NCBI GenBank assembly: GCA_016271365.2
Contig: CM057450.1
Coordinates: 1,806,065,967-1,806,129,966 of the forward strand
DNA length: 64,000 bases
Source: Neoceratodus forsteri
Lineage: Eukaryota > Chordata > Ceratodontiformes > Ceratodontidae
Direction: 5' to 3'
In this document: positions 52,718 through 63,235 of the stretch, piece by piece
Position numbering within the stretch: position 1 is the first letter of the stretch
Layout of the letters: each line of letters begins with the position of its first letter
Position numbers and translations under genes: made by a program
Notes under the pieces: generated by a model
Seen by the model: only the letters and a program-made list of their open reading frames with translations
What the model was told of the DNA's origin: nothing
Database searches by the model: none

Positions 52718-53125
52718 ATATGATGGAGACTTTCAAGTTCCTAAAAGGAATTAACAAGATGAACTGCAGAAAACTATTTAGCTTGAATACTAGCTTGGAA
52801 TCATGTGGACATGAGTGGAAACTAACAAGAAAGAGGTTCAGGAGGGACATGAGGAAGTACTGTTTTACAGAAAGGGTGGTAGAGTTGTGAAACAGTCTGC
52901 CAGCCGAGATGGTGAATGTGAAAACCATCAGTGGTTTCAAGCACGGTTGGCACAGAATGAAGTTTATATTGGTTTCTTGGGGTGCAGAATCAGGGAGGAG
53001 AATGGGAAGTTCTAGGACCCTGGAGGGGCAGTAGGTCCCAGGGCTGAATATGAAACTTTGGCAGACTAGATGGACCATTGGCCTTTTTTTGCCATCATTA
53101 TCTATGTTTCTGTGTTCCATGTTTC
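52718..53125 (+). mobile_element. CR1 ORF2 C-terminus and 3' end, right part of the nested locus
   Basis: It begins 'gatatgatggagactttcaa' (Asp-Met-Met-Glu-Thr-Phe), continuing the CR1 cut at 33857. 'KFLKGINKMN' and 'RKYCFTERVVE' follow, then 'EMVNVKTISGFKHGWH'. The 3' end has 'agactagatggaccattgg' and 'tctatgtttctgtgttcc' repeats, the standard CR1 terminus of this window. Confidence 0.85.
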
Positions 53126-53199
53126 TTTGTTTGCACATTATGTCCCAGGGTGTACATCAGAGCTGAAACAGGCATGTGGTCACTCCAGTCTCTTCCTTT

Positions 53200-54135
53200 G
53201 CCAAGAACAGTAAATTTGTGACTAAAATGAAGATGTCGATTTCCAGTTCCACCTCCGACTTGTATGGTAGTGCCCTCCAGAACTCCAACCTAGTCCTCTG
53301 GAGAATCACTGTTCATCCATGTCATACAGCAGTGAAATAGCCCCAAACAGCAGTGACTCACTTTGGAGGTAACATGGAGCCCCAGAAAACAGCAGATGAA
53401 ATTGGATTGCTGTCCAGTAGACAATATAGACAGACTGGCTAGAGACAGAGCCCCAGCACTTCCTCATCGAAACCTTCAGATTATACAGTTGGCAATGAGG
53501 ATGGATGACAGTTCAGCTAAAGTTCTGGCATTCAACAAATGTAGCGCAGCAACGGAAAGAGGAAATTGTTTAACCAGAAAAGACACACTAAGCTGAAGCT
53601 TGTTTCCAGGTGCAACCTGGGAGCACAAGGAAGTTAAGTGACTTGCTCAGGGTCACACAGAATGCAAGTGGGGGTTGTCAGATTCAAACCCAGGTCTCCA
53701 GGTTTGCAGCTCAGAGCCCTAAACCTCTGTGATATACTGCCTCCAAAACCTCAACAATCATCAAGATGCTCCAAAGAATTTATGCAAATGTACAAGAGAT
53801 TTCTTTAAGCTTGAACAACTCACTACAGCATGGGGTACGCAGTCTCGAAGATCAGAGTGGAGGGTGGCAGTGTAGTTGGTACTTTGTTATATCTCTACAG
53901 CGGGAAAGGGAGCTAACAGAACACACAAAGGATATTAAGGCCTGGTGGCACAGGAAGAATCTGCATCTCTTTGGCTTTCCAGAGAACTAAAACATTCTAA
54001 CCTAAATGGATTCATAGTCTTCTGGCTGTAGCAGGAACTTAATCTACCACCAGATTACATAAAAGAAATATAAAGGGTGCACCGTGTTATTGTACCTTAA
54101 CCCACTCCCTGCCACCAGGATCCATAATAGTTGAA
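53200..54135 (+). pseudogene. L1-like LINE ORF1 remnant
   Basis: 53200-53590 and 53750-54135 flank a CORE-SINE. The right part has coiled-coil-like 'QEISLSLNNSLQHGVRSLED', then 'WWHRKNLHLFGFPE' (53944-53985), the 'rr.Nlr..G.pE' signature of L1 ORF1 RNA-binding proteins, followed by 'LPPDYIKEI' and 'RVHRVIVP'. The left part is a weaker match. It belongs with the L1 ORF2 at 56.57-59.58 kb, from which it is separated by two CR1 fragments. Confidence 0.65.
53592..53745 (-). mobile_element. MIR/CORE-type SINE in L1 ORF1
   Basis: 'aagttaagtgacttgctcag', 'ggtcacacagaatgcaagtg' and 'attcaaacccaggtctccag', ending in 'gatatactgcctcc'. On the minus strand this is the tRNA-like head plus conserved segment of MIR-type SINEs; it is the copy closest to the mammalian consensus I know. 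The tail is truncated. Confidence 0.8.
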
Positions 54136-54144
54136 TTACGAACA

Positions 54145-55665
54145 TATGAAATGCCAGCAGAAACAGGCCTCATGGTCTATTGAGTCTGCTTGATTGTGCA
54201 GATAGCCCCACAACTTGCAGCTGCCCCCTCCCCTCCTCATAACCACTCCCCTCCCTCACGCTGTCCCACTCTCTCTCTCTTACATCCTCCCACTATTCTA
54301 CACGATACCACCTTGGGCAGAGTATTCCACTTATCTGTCATCCTTTCCATGAAAAAATGTCTCCTGATTTCCCTCCTGAATCCCCACCCCCCAGTCTCAG
54401 CCGATGCCCTCTCGTGTCCCTCCGCCTTCTGATCTGAAGAATCCCTTCTGTATTAATCCTGTTAATACCACTTAGGTACTTAAAAGTTTTGATCACATCC
54501 CCACTATCCCTCCTATCTTACAGGGAATACATTTGCAGCTGTCCCAGCCTCTCCTCGTAGGATTTTCCCTTAACTCCCTGGATCATCTTCATTGCCTTAC
54601 GCTGCACCCCTCCAGCAATCTAATGCCCCTCTTCAGGAATGGACACCAGTACTGCATGCAGTATTCCAGGTGTGGCCTGACCAGTGACCTGTACAGGGGT
54701 AGGATCACTTCTTTGTGCCTGGAGTAGATTCCCCTCGCTATGCACCCCAGCATCTTCTTTGCCTTTACAGCCGCCTTCCTGCACTGAGCTGAGTGGTTCA
54801 TACTCCCCATTATTAGTAACCCTAGATCCTTTTTCTTCCAGAAAGGTCACCAATCTCTCTCTTAGGATTGACTCCATGAGTTTCCTCACGATTGAAGTGA
54901 GACTCACCAATCTGTAGTTGTCTGGATCATTCTTCGGGCCACTTTTATGAATAGGCACCATATGGGCCATCCTTCAGTCCTGTGGCATGCATCCTATGTC
55001 CAGTGATGTACTGAACAGGTCTGCCAGTGGTCCCGCCAGGATCTCCGCTAGCTCCCTAAGTACCCTAAGGTGAATGCCATCTGGCCCCGGTGCCTTGTCC
55101 ACCCTCGGTGCCCTTAGTCCCTCCAGCACCCTGTCCTGTGTAATTCTGATATCAGTCACCCCGCCCCCTGCCCACCACACCCTTCCCATGGAGTATCTGC
55201 TCCCTTCTTTCTTTCGTGAACACAGAGCAGAAGTACTCATTCACTGCCTCTGCCTGGTCCTCCTCCTTCTTCTCTACCCACTCCCCATCTTTCTTAATCC
55301 TCACAATCTGGTCTTTGTTTCTTCTTCTCTTCTCAGTGTATCTGAAGAATTCCTTTTCCTCGTCCTTGATTCCCTGTGCCAGTCTCAGCTCTCTGGAAGC
55401 CTTGGCCACTCTGACTATCGTGGTAACCGTCCTGGACTTCTTCCTGTACTCATCTTTGTCCCCTTGCCCTCCTGAATTCATAAGCCTCTGGAATTAATTT
55501 CTCTTGGCCCTCAGCCTTTCAATTACCTCCTGAGTCAGCCAACTTGACTTCTTTGCTCTCCCCTTCTTGCTCCATGCCCTGGTGCATGTCTCAGTAGCCT
55601 CTGCCAGCCCTTTCTTAATGATATTCCATTTTTGGCTGGCACTCATGCATGTCTAAATTTCCACC
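54145..55665 (-). pseudogene. CR1-group LINE fragment with the RT catalytic core deleted
   Basis: Minus strand: 'SRELRLAQGIKDEEKEFFRY' (55400), 'DKAPGPDGIHLRVLREL' (55105-55050), 'MVPIHKSGPKNDPDNYRLVS' (54960-54900), 'SILRERLVTFLEEKGS' (54880-54830). It then passes directly to 'GCIARGIYSRHKEVILPLYR' (54750-54690) and '[13 protein letters not shown]'. The ~200 codons containing the catalytic Asp boxes are missing at about 54830. The 3' end lies at 54150 ('atgccagcagaaacaggcc'), of the same subfamily as the fragment at 10.97 kb. Confidence 0.8.
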
Positions 55666-55689
55666 AGATGCTCAACCAAAATTTTCCCC

Positions 55690-56290
55690 ATCCTTTTCAC
55701 TAGCAGAAAAAAGGAGATGGTGATACTACTGTACAAATCACTGGTGAGACCCCATCTAGAGTACTGTGTCCAGTTCTGAAGGCCACATCTCGCGAAGGAC
55801 ATAGACAGAGTAGAGGCAGTTCAGAGAAGGGCAATAAAAATGGTTCAGGGTCTGCAACAAAAGTCATGGAAAGAGAGACTAGAGGACCTCGATATGTATA
55901 CCATCGAAAAGATGCAAGGGAGGGATATGATAGAGACCTTCAAATGCCTCAAGGGCATGAAGTACAAGAGGGTAGCATCTTTCAGAAAAAAAGATGTTCA
56001 AGAACAAGGTGTCATGATATGAGGATGGAGGGGGGATGACTCATGATTTCGTGAGGAAGTATTTTTTCACAGAAAGGGTAGTGGATGCATGGAATAGCCT
56101 CTCAGTGGAGATGGTGGGGACAAAAATGGTAGGGGAATTCAAGAATGCATGGAATAGGCACAAGGGAAACTTAGCAATAGGAAAGAGAGGGTAAAAGCCG
56201 GAGATCAAGTAGGATCTTCGGAATTGCAGTAGATAGGGAAAATGGGCAGATGAGGTGGACCAAGCAGTCCTTATCTGCCGTCAATTTCTA
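55690..56290 (+). mobile_element. CR1 LINE 3' fragment
   Basis: 'VTRPHLEYCVQF'-type sequence is encoded from 55740, then 'KMVQGLQQKSWKERLEDLDM' (55838-55897), 'GRDMIETFKCLKG' and 'EFKNAWNRH'-like codons. The 3' end is 'agtccttatctgccgtcaat' with 'ttctatgtttctata' repeats. It abuts the oppositely oriented CR1 at 54145-55665, both 3' ends facing outward. Confidence 0.85.
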
Positions 56291-56539
56291 TGTTTCTATA
56301 TGTAAATAGTTATATAATGTTGTATTCTAAACGTGTTTATTTGTGGAATGAGCTGACACAATCACATACTGCATCTTTTAAAGAAATATGTCATTACTTG
56401 AACCCCAGCTGGCTGACAGAAAGGATCTACACAACCACTGACCAAGAAGGGTGGTCCTACATTAGTCAAAAAGGCTAGGGTAAAAGGCTATCTTTACATG
56501 GTATATGAGAATGTTAAGCAAGCTGTGATGAGACTTTCA

Positions 56540-58141
56540 ACCTTATAATCCTAAAAATAACATTATGGCTATGAATCTGAACTTAATTTCATACAATGTA
56601 AAAGGGCTTGGATCAGTTGTGAAAAGAGCTGAAAATCCTGAAAGAACTGAAGGATGCCCACTGTGATATAGGACTCCTACAGGAGACTTGGCTATCACAA
56701 TCTCAGCATTTAAAATTATGCAGACAGTTGGGTGGAGTCAGCAGTTGCCTCCTCCCTGAAACAAGGGATAAAGACGGGGTGGCGATCTTAAATCAAAAAG
56801 GGCTCCCATGGCAATTAGAGCCACAATTTGTGGATAATGAAGACTGGTTTGCTCTCCTCACACTGAAAACTGGATCCCAGCTCTTGCACATAGGAGATGT
56901 ACTATATAAAGCAGAATACTAACATTGCTGATATTGTACCGCATTGTGTTTGGTGAACTAGCTTCCCTCCAGGAAGGCCAGCTTGTGGTGGTGGTGGGGG
57001 ACAGGAATGCAGTGAAGGACCCACAACATGACATATTATCAAGTGCCCTCAGTACTGCTAGGGCAGCAGCAAAGACCCTCAAAATTCTCAGAAGGGAGAT
57101 GGGCCTGACAGACCCATGGCAAGAGATCAGTCCATGAACTAAGAACTATATTTTCTTTTCCCCTCCAAACTGGAGCTATTCTAGGTTGGACAGATTTTAT
57201 TTATCCAAAACTCTAATACCGTTAGTGGAGAGGTGTGAGATAAAGCTGATTATTACCATCTGCAACCATGCCCCAGTCGTCATTTGACTGTGGCTAGAAG
57301 TGCAAAAAGACACCTCATGTAAGTTAAATCCAGAATGGTTAAATGATGAAATCCTGGTGACTCGAATCATTACTCTCATCGGAGTATCTGTGTCAAATCA
57401 AGGAACCAAACTCCACTGCCTTAAAGTTTATATGGAATGGGTTAAAAGCAGTCTTAAGGGAGGATTTTATTTCCCCCATAACTCATGCTAAAGGAAACAA
57501 GCCCGGGCCAGGCATGTAAAGCTTCCACAAGAAGTAGCCGGCTTAGAAAAGGAATATAAGAGAAGGCAAGACACAAACATTTACACCAAATTACATGAGG
57601 CTAGGGAAAACCTAAACCAACTCGTACTGCACAGAGTAGAAACACAATTGAGATTGTTAAACCCAAAATATTATGAATATGGTAAGCTATTAGATTTTAG
57701 GTTGCACAAACGGGCATTTGAAAGGCACATTTCTACCATAAAAACAAGAGGAGGTTTGAGCCCCAGCACATCCTCAATGAGAGACAGTGGTAGAATTCCG
57801 CAGTTTTTTTTACCTCCCTTTATAGCGCAGAAAGAGGGGTAGAATGCAGTGAGGCAGTGAAAAGATTTTTGGTGAAAGCAGATTTACCCCAGGTAACAGA
57901 AGAGCAGAGGGAGCTCTTAAACATGCCTGTCTCCAGTGAAGAGGTTCACATTGCAATAAAGGATCTGCATTAGGGAAAATCACCAGGCCCAGATGGGTTT
58001 ATCCCAGAGTTTCATAAAATCTTTACCAGTACAGTTTGTTCCTGCCTTATAGCAGGTTTTTTCCTGAGTCACAGAGGCAGGGAAGGTCCTCCTGTCTTGG
58101 CAGGAAGCAAATACAGTATATCAGTTCTATTAAAACCAGTG
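56540..58141 (+). pseudogene. L1-like LINE ORF2: endonuclease and RT start
   Basis: The endonuclease begins 'LNLISYNVKGLGSVVKRA' (56580-56633), with 'DIGLLQETWL' (catalytic Glu, 56660-56690) and 'GVAILNQKGLPW'. 'GQLVVVVGDRNAVKDPQ' (56980-57030) is the 'GDfN' box with Arg before Asn. A Tyr/Ser-Arg-Leu-Asp block ('YSRLDRFYLS') is near 57180, 'CNHAPVV' near 57265. Coiled connecting sequence leads to the RT start at 57900-58010 ('VSSEEVHIAIKDLH', 'KSPGPDGFIPEFHKIF'). It is cut at 58141 by a GC-rich SINE. Several stops and shifts. Confidence 0.85.
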
Positions 58142-58688
58142 AAGGTGCCGGCTTGGTGGCACTGAGGGTTAAGGCGCTGGACGCCGCACCTTGTGCTATG
58201 CCCGTGACAGGTTAAGGAGCGAGCCGGGCCATTCCAGATCCCTTGGGGATGGGAGAGGATCGAGCATCCGTTGGACAGACTCTCCTCTCCCGGAGGGAGA
58301 GGGGAATTGCTCAGCGCTTGCCTGGCCTCTAGCAGAAGCTGGAGGCACAGCAAGCATTGTAGCTGACTCGAGGGCATGGGGAGTGGCAACTCCGGCGGTG
58401 ATGCCATGACGTCTGGAGCATGCCACTCCCCCAGAACACTAGCAAAAACAGTGCCCAGTCTCCTAGACGATGGAGACCACAGCGGAGACCCTGATTGCTC
58501 GTGCCTGCCTGACATCCCGGTGAGTCCGACCCTGCAAGATTGTCAGGGCGCAGCAGCCCTATCCCGTAACCACCTGAGGGTGTACAGCCACGGCTCGATG
58601 GTGCACACTGGGGTAGAATCAAGCAAGTTGCGATACGGGGAGACCGCTATATGTGTCTCCAGAAGGACTGGAGACTGGGCACAAGAGG
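58142..58688 (+). mobile_element. GC-rich tRNA(Leu/Ser)-like SINE inserted in L1 RT
   Basis: Starts 'gtgccggcttggtggcactg' and continues 'agggttaaggcgctggac', which matches the A-box/variable arm style of Leu or Ser tRNAs. The GC-rich body (58230-58690) has 'ctctcccggagggagagggg', aligning with the copies at 6.4 and 13.9 kb. It ends near 'aggaggcataaatag'. The L1 RT frame continues on the far side ('YRPISLINQYAKF'). Long open frames inside are products of base composition. Confidence 0.8.
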
Positions 58689-59577
58689 AGGAGGCATAAA
58701 TAGTAATTATAAAAAACAAACAGATAGGGAAGGCACCAGATGCTAGTAGCTCATATAGACCAATATCACTAATTAACCAATATGCTAAATTTTGTGCTAA
58801 TGTCTTGACAAACTGGTTTCAAAAAGTAGTGGGATCACTAGTGCATCCAAACCAGAAGGGGTTTATACCTAGCCATCACATTCTGGGTAATATCAGCAAA
58901 TTACTCAGTGTGATGGTAGCAACAGAAAGCTGTGGGGAGGCAATTGCGGTACTGGCCATTGACGTTGAAAAGGCATTTAATCTCCATGATTGAACATTTT
59001 TACAGCAAACACTGGTGAATCTTTGGACTGAGGGATGACTTCTGCAAATGGGTGGTAGTATTATATGGCACCCCATCAGCTAGAGTGAAGGCAGATGGGA
59101 TATTCTCAGATAGTACTGCATTCATATCACCAGAGGCACCAGACAGGGTTGCCCCCTCTCTCCAGCTCTTTTCTCCAAGTATTGAGTCTTTGTCAGCAGT
59201 ATTATGAAGTGCACCAGACCTGCAGGACATCATGGTAGGGGGAGAGGAGGTAAGGGTAGCACTCTATTCAGATGATACCCTGGTGATCCTGCAGGACCCA
59301 GAACATTTGCTCCACAGATGGTTGGATATTTAAATGATTTTGGATGAATGCAGACAAATCTGAGATTATGTTATCAAGTGGGGGAGGTATTAGATCAGTG
59401 GAAGGGCAGCTGTGGGTTGAAATGGGTCCAGTACCTGTTTAGATATCTGAGGATTCAAATCCCAGCCTGTTGACAAGCCTTATTTGAGGCCAGTTACTAT
59501 CCCCTGCTCACAGAAATGGAGAAATGTCTTAAGACGTGGGGGGAACTCCCTCTGTCAGTGACAGGGAGGGTAGACAC
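58689..59577 (+). pseudogene. L1-like LINE ORF2: RT catalytic region
   Basis: 'SSYRPISLINQYAKF' (58745-58790), 'HPNQKGFIPSHHILGNISKL' (58850-58905), 'VLAIDVEKAFN' (first catalytic Asp, near 58960). 'RGTRQGCPLSPALFSK' is in shifted frame (59125-59178), and the catalytic box YSDD at 59265-59276. Then 'LFRYLRIQIP' and 'EMEKCLKTWGELPLSVTGR' (59510-59570) match the L1 thumb region. The L1 is cut at 59577, where an unidentified repeat starts. Confidence 0.85.
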
Positions 59578-59658
59578 TGCGGGCCGGATATTCAAACTGC
59601 ACTATTTGTGGCACAAGCCCTGCGTTGCACAAAATAGTTAACGAGGTAATAATGAAGC

Positions 59659-59702
59659 GATATTCAAAGGAGTTGCGCTATTGAGCAACTCCTTTGAATA
59701 TC
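59659..59702. repeat. Perfect hairpin, 18-bp arms
   Basis: Arms 'gatattcaaaggagttgc' and 'gcaactcctttgaatatc' around an 8-base loop. Confidence 0.95.
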
Positions 59703-60068
59703 ACCCACCGACTTAGCGCCACTACAAGTGGTCAGAGTGGAGCATTCAGCTTGCGGTGGCGCAAGTACCATTGCGCCATCGCCAAATTTCCGATATTCAA
59801 AGGTGACATGCAAATGGGGCCATAATTCATGCAAAGGCGCAGGGGGCCATTGCATCTGTTTGTAGCCCCATTTTGCATGCCATTAGCATGCAGGTGCGCG
59901 ATCCCGAGGACTTGTGCCTGGCGCCCCTGCCAGGCAGCCGACTGGGGACCGACGCCCCCTGCAGCCGATGTGGAGAAATAGTAAATAATCCCCCACTGGC
60001 CCGATTGCGGGCAAAGCATTAATCTCCCTCCTCCGACTGCCGATCGCGGGCAGCAAAGTATCCCCTCA

Positions 60069-60197
60069 AACTTATCCCTGGTGGTCAGTGGACGATAAGC
60101 CCGATCGTGGGCTGCATAGATGTAACATAACCCCTCCCGAACTTATCCCTGGTGGTCAGTGGACCGATAAGCCCGATCGTGGGCTGCATAGATGTAA
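60069..60197. repeat. 71-bp tandem duplication
   Basis: 'aacttatccctggtggtcag' to 'gggctgcatagatgtaa' occurs at 60069-60126 and again at 60140-60197, with one inserted base as the main difference in the shared 57 bp. The high identity points to recent duplication. Confidence 0.92.
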
Positions 60198-60700
60198 ATA
60201 ACCCCGCCCGGACCATATCCTGGTGATCTTTCTTGTCAATCTTCACCATTCATTACTTCCTGGGTGTAGCGGGATGCGCACCAGCCACGGGAGCTTTTTT
60301 TTTTTTAAAAGCTAGCTCTACAACGCCGCCCTCGAGACCGGCGCCTTGCATCATCTGCGACGCGTTAGTAACTTCCCGACTCTCACTCAACTCAATTCTA
60401 TTTACTCGCCGTCCGGCTTACCTGCCCCAGCAAATAATAATTCGTGAGTCACGCAGTACTAAGCCGACTCCTCTTTTGTTCCTTCCTCGGCGCCATACCG
60501 CGGTAAGACTGTCTTTTTCTATCTATACGAGCGTCGGGTGTTTTCCTCTGTGTTTTATACCTCAATTGTTTTGGCGTTATGTCCGGTTCTGGGCGAAGTG
60601 TTTTCTAGGCAAATGCGCACCCCGTAATCGTCGGTGCTCTGTGGCTGGCATTTCTCCGTCTCGGACCCGGCATGGCGTGTGTCTTCAAATACCTAGGACA

Positions 60701-62755
60701 ACCATGATATGGATTAAATGCGATGCCTGCTTCTCCATGGACCGTCGCGTCCTCTCAAAGTCAGCGTTCAAGCTCGGCAAGGCCCTGCCGACTTTCGGGG
60801 GCAGGCGTGGGTCAGCGAGGACTCCCAGAGTAGGTCTCTAGGCCCTTCCCGGGTCCCCTCCGGGCCTATCTGGATCCAGCGGAGGAGGGGCTTCCTCATC
60901 TCATCTTGCCGAGGCCCCTTCCGCAGTGTGTCGAGGCGTTGCGGTCCCTTCGGGGCCGTGGCGTCGGCTACGCCGCGCGGTCACCTCTCGAGGTGAGGCT
61001 CCCAGTGTCGAGGCCCATGATTTCTGGGCGGTTTTGGCGGTCTCGGCGCTGCCTTGGCGCCGTTAACGGTGCGGTGATCAAGCGGCGCCGTTTGGATCCT
61101 GGCGCCGTTCGCGGTGCGGTGATCGGCGGCGCCATTTTGAATCAGTGCATTGCAGCACGGTGGTTGGCCCCGGCACCGTTAAGCGGCGCCGTTGGCCTAG
61201 TTTCTCCTCCCGTAGCATGGCTCGGTTCCGACACCAGGAGCGGTGCCATTGGCCGCTGGTGCCGCAGGAGCTGGGATCGGCGGACCTGGCTGTGGCTAAT
61301 GTTCGGTGGCGGCGCGCCTCTGGTACGGTGCCGTTACATGGCGCGTTGCCTCGGGGACCCCTGGGGTAGCCAGCATTGAGGTCCTGCTGGTCTGGTCCCT
61401 CCCTCGGGCCGATGACTCAGGCGTGGACCCATCCTGCTTCCACTCTTGAGGTCTGGGTCCCCTGTGGCACACGGTACCAGAGGCGGGCGCTGGCCCCTCT
61501 CTGTCCCCAGCCAGGTCCCTCTCTGAGGGGCTCTCCGGTAGGGGTGGCCTTGAGTCGGGAGAGAGACATGGGGGTGACTGAGGGACCCCCTCCCAGGGGA
61601 CCGGTGGCCCAGCAACCCTCAAGTGCTGTTGCTCCCTCTGGGGGGTGAGCTGCAGTCGAGGAGGCTCGGAGTCGAGGTTATGGGGCAGGGGGACAGGCCC
61701 TCGGTCTTCTTTGGCCACCTCAGGGGGGGTGGCCAGGAGCCATAGTGCTGAACCCCGCCCTTCCCTCCGGGGCTCTAGGGTGCCCTCCGGTGGCGTTATT
61801 GTGGGCTGCCCTTCTGGATCCATGCAGTCCCGACTTCGTCGCAGGGGAGGTTCTCCCCCTGGGCTCTTCCAGGCTCCGCTTCCTCAGGGTTCCGTCTTGC
61901 GGCCTGGTTTGTTGTCCGGGATCCCGCCAGCTCGGGCTCCGTTCCCCGGATTCCAGAGCCCTGGCAGAGATCTGTTGCCTCCTCGTAGGTGCCCCTCTCC
62001 CATCTCTCTGCCTCCACCACCCCCGCTCCCGGGCCATGTCGGTCCTACAGGTCCGTTATCCTGGGAGCAGTTCAGAGGTTCTGCAGCGGCCTTCCCCTCA
62101 TACGTTAGATATATGCATGAGTGGGTCTTTAGACTCTCCCCACCGCTGCAGGAGTCCTCTGGGCATTCAAGCTCCCCATCATCCTCGTCTCCCTCCCTCC
62201 TCTGGGGGAGGAACCCCTGCTCATCTCCCCTCCGATGCTGATTTCACTGATTATCAGCGATTCCTATACTCGAGGATGGTGAGGACCTCCGGACCTCCTA
62301 CATTTGAAGAGACAATACCAGAGCAGGAGGCGGCGTAATTCCTTGGGGAATTCAGTGCCCAACTTGGTGGTACCTTCCTGGCCTGTCCCCTTCAGGAGGC
62401 GTCTATCCGATCCTGGCAGTTGCCAGCCGCTTCTTCTCCAGCCCCGGCTGACTGTCAGCGTGGGTATTGTGCCCCTCGAGGTCTCTAGGTACCCTCTAGC
62501 CCCTTCTGGCTTAGTCTACCTGGCCTCCTTCCGGGCGCGCTGCCTGGCTCACGACCGCCAGCAGACCCGGACTCACTTCAGTTTTGACCGTTGGGCGAAG
62601 AGTTTCTCTTCTTCTCGTGAGGCTGCTTGTATAGCATCACATCAGGCTCCTACGCTGCCTACAATCGGCACCTTTGGTGATGCTTTCTCAACTCCTAGCG
62701 TCGTGCCTGATACGAACAAACCAGACAAGCTGTTGCCCTCTCCGCTGTAGGCCTG
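60701..62755 (+). pseudogene. DIRS D gag
   Basis: A start at 60703 ('MIWIKCDACFSMDRRVL') may be a degraded zinc cluster. 60900-61210 is rich in repeated ggcgcc/ggtgc motifs, as in gag of element B at 26.0-26.3 kb. The Pro/Ser/Leu-rich region continues to 62200. 'SDADFTDYQRFLYSRMVRTS' (62235-62293) and 'RTHFSFDRWAKSFSSSREAA' (62570-62630) fall in three different frames. Long minus-strand frames at 61.3-61.8 kb are mirror artefacts of the GC-rich Pro codons. Gag identity is by position and composition, so less certain than for B, C and E. Confidence 0.6.
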
Positions 62756-63114
62756 GAGCTGGCAAGACACACCAGGCAAGGGCATCTTATAGCGCCAATG
62801 AGGTGGCTTCTAGGCTTGCGGGGACAGCAATCTACATTAAGTGAGGGCCAGCATGGCTCGTCTTTCAAGGTTGTCACCCTGGCCCGGCGTGGGTGATGTG
62901 CTCCGCCTTCCGGGGACCGTCTCTTTTCCTCAAGCTAGGGAGACTTTTGCAGGGCTATCTCCATCTCCACGTCCTGGAGGCACCTCCTAGCTCTGATCCC
63001 TTAGGCTTCTGTAATTAGCAGGGTCTTCCCCTTCTGTTTCTCACCAACAGGAGGCGGGGGTTTGTTCCCTCAGGGTCTTTACCCCTTCCCCCTTCTGGGG
63101 AAGAGGCTTAGTAC

Positions 63115-63215
63115 TCACCAGGAGTAATGAATGGTGAGATTGACAAGGGAAGATATGAAAATTACGTACCTACCGTAGTTCTTGATCTTCTCTTGTATCT
63201 TCCCATTCATTACCA
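63115..63215. repeat. DIRS D internal complementary region
   Basis: 'ccaggagtaatgaatggtga' and 'gattgacaagggaagat' complement the left end at 60222-60265. 'cgtagttcttgatcttctc' with 'cccattcattacc' should complement a right end that is not seen in the window. Confidence 0.85.
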
Positions 63216-63235
63216 CCTCCACCTTCCCCTCAGTG

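Larger units (their letters stand above)
59578..60215. mobile_element. Unidentified repeat with hairpin, probably a DNA transposon fragment
   Basis: Starts abruptly inside the L1 with 'gggccggatattcaaac'. It contains repeated 'gatattcaaa' in both orientations, a perfect 18-bp-arm hairpin (59659-59702) and, further right, a 71-bp tandem duplication. No coding frame has family motifs. A right terminus is not seen because DIRS element D begins at about 60220. I infer a non-autonomous DNA element, moderately sure at best. Confidence 0.4.
60220..63235 (+). mobile_element. DIRS element D lacking pol and recombinase (gag-only derivative)
   Basis: The left end at 60220-60265 ('gtcaatcttcaccattcatt') is complemented by the ICR at 63115-63215. 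Between them only gag-like sequence is found. No RT, RNase H or recombinase motif occurs between about 62750 and 63100, where element B has 3.3 kb of coding sequence. The ICR core ('attacgtacctaccgtagttc') groups it with A and B. The right ITR predicted by the ICR is not visible before the window ends. Confidence 0.75.

Noticed and set aside
61296..61823. 175-codon minus-strand frame rich in Pro and Arg
   Set aside because: It is antisense to GC-rich DIRS gag sequence; base composition explains its length and it has no family motif.
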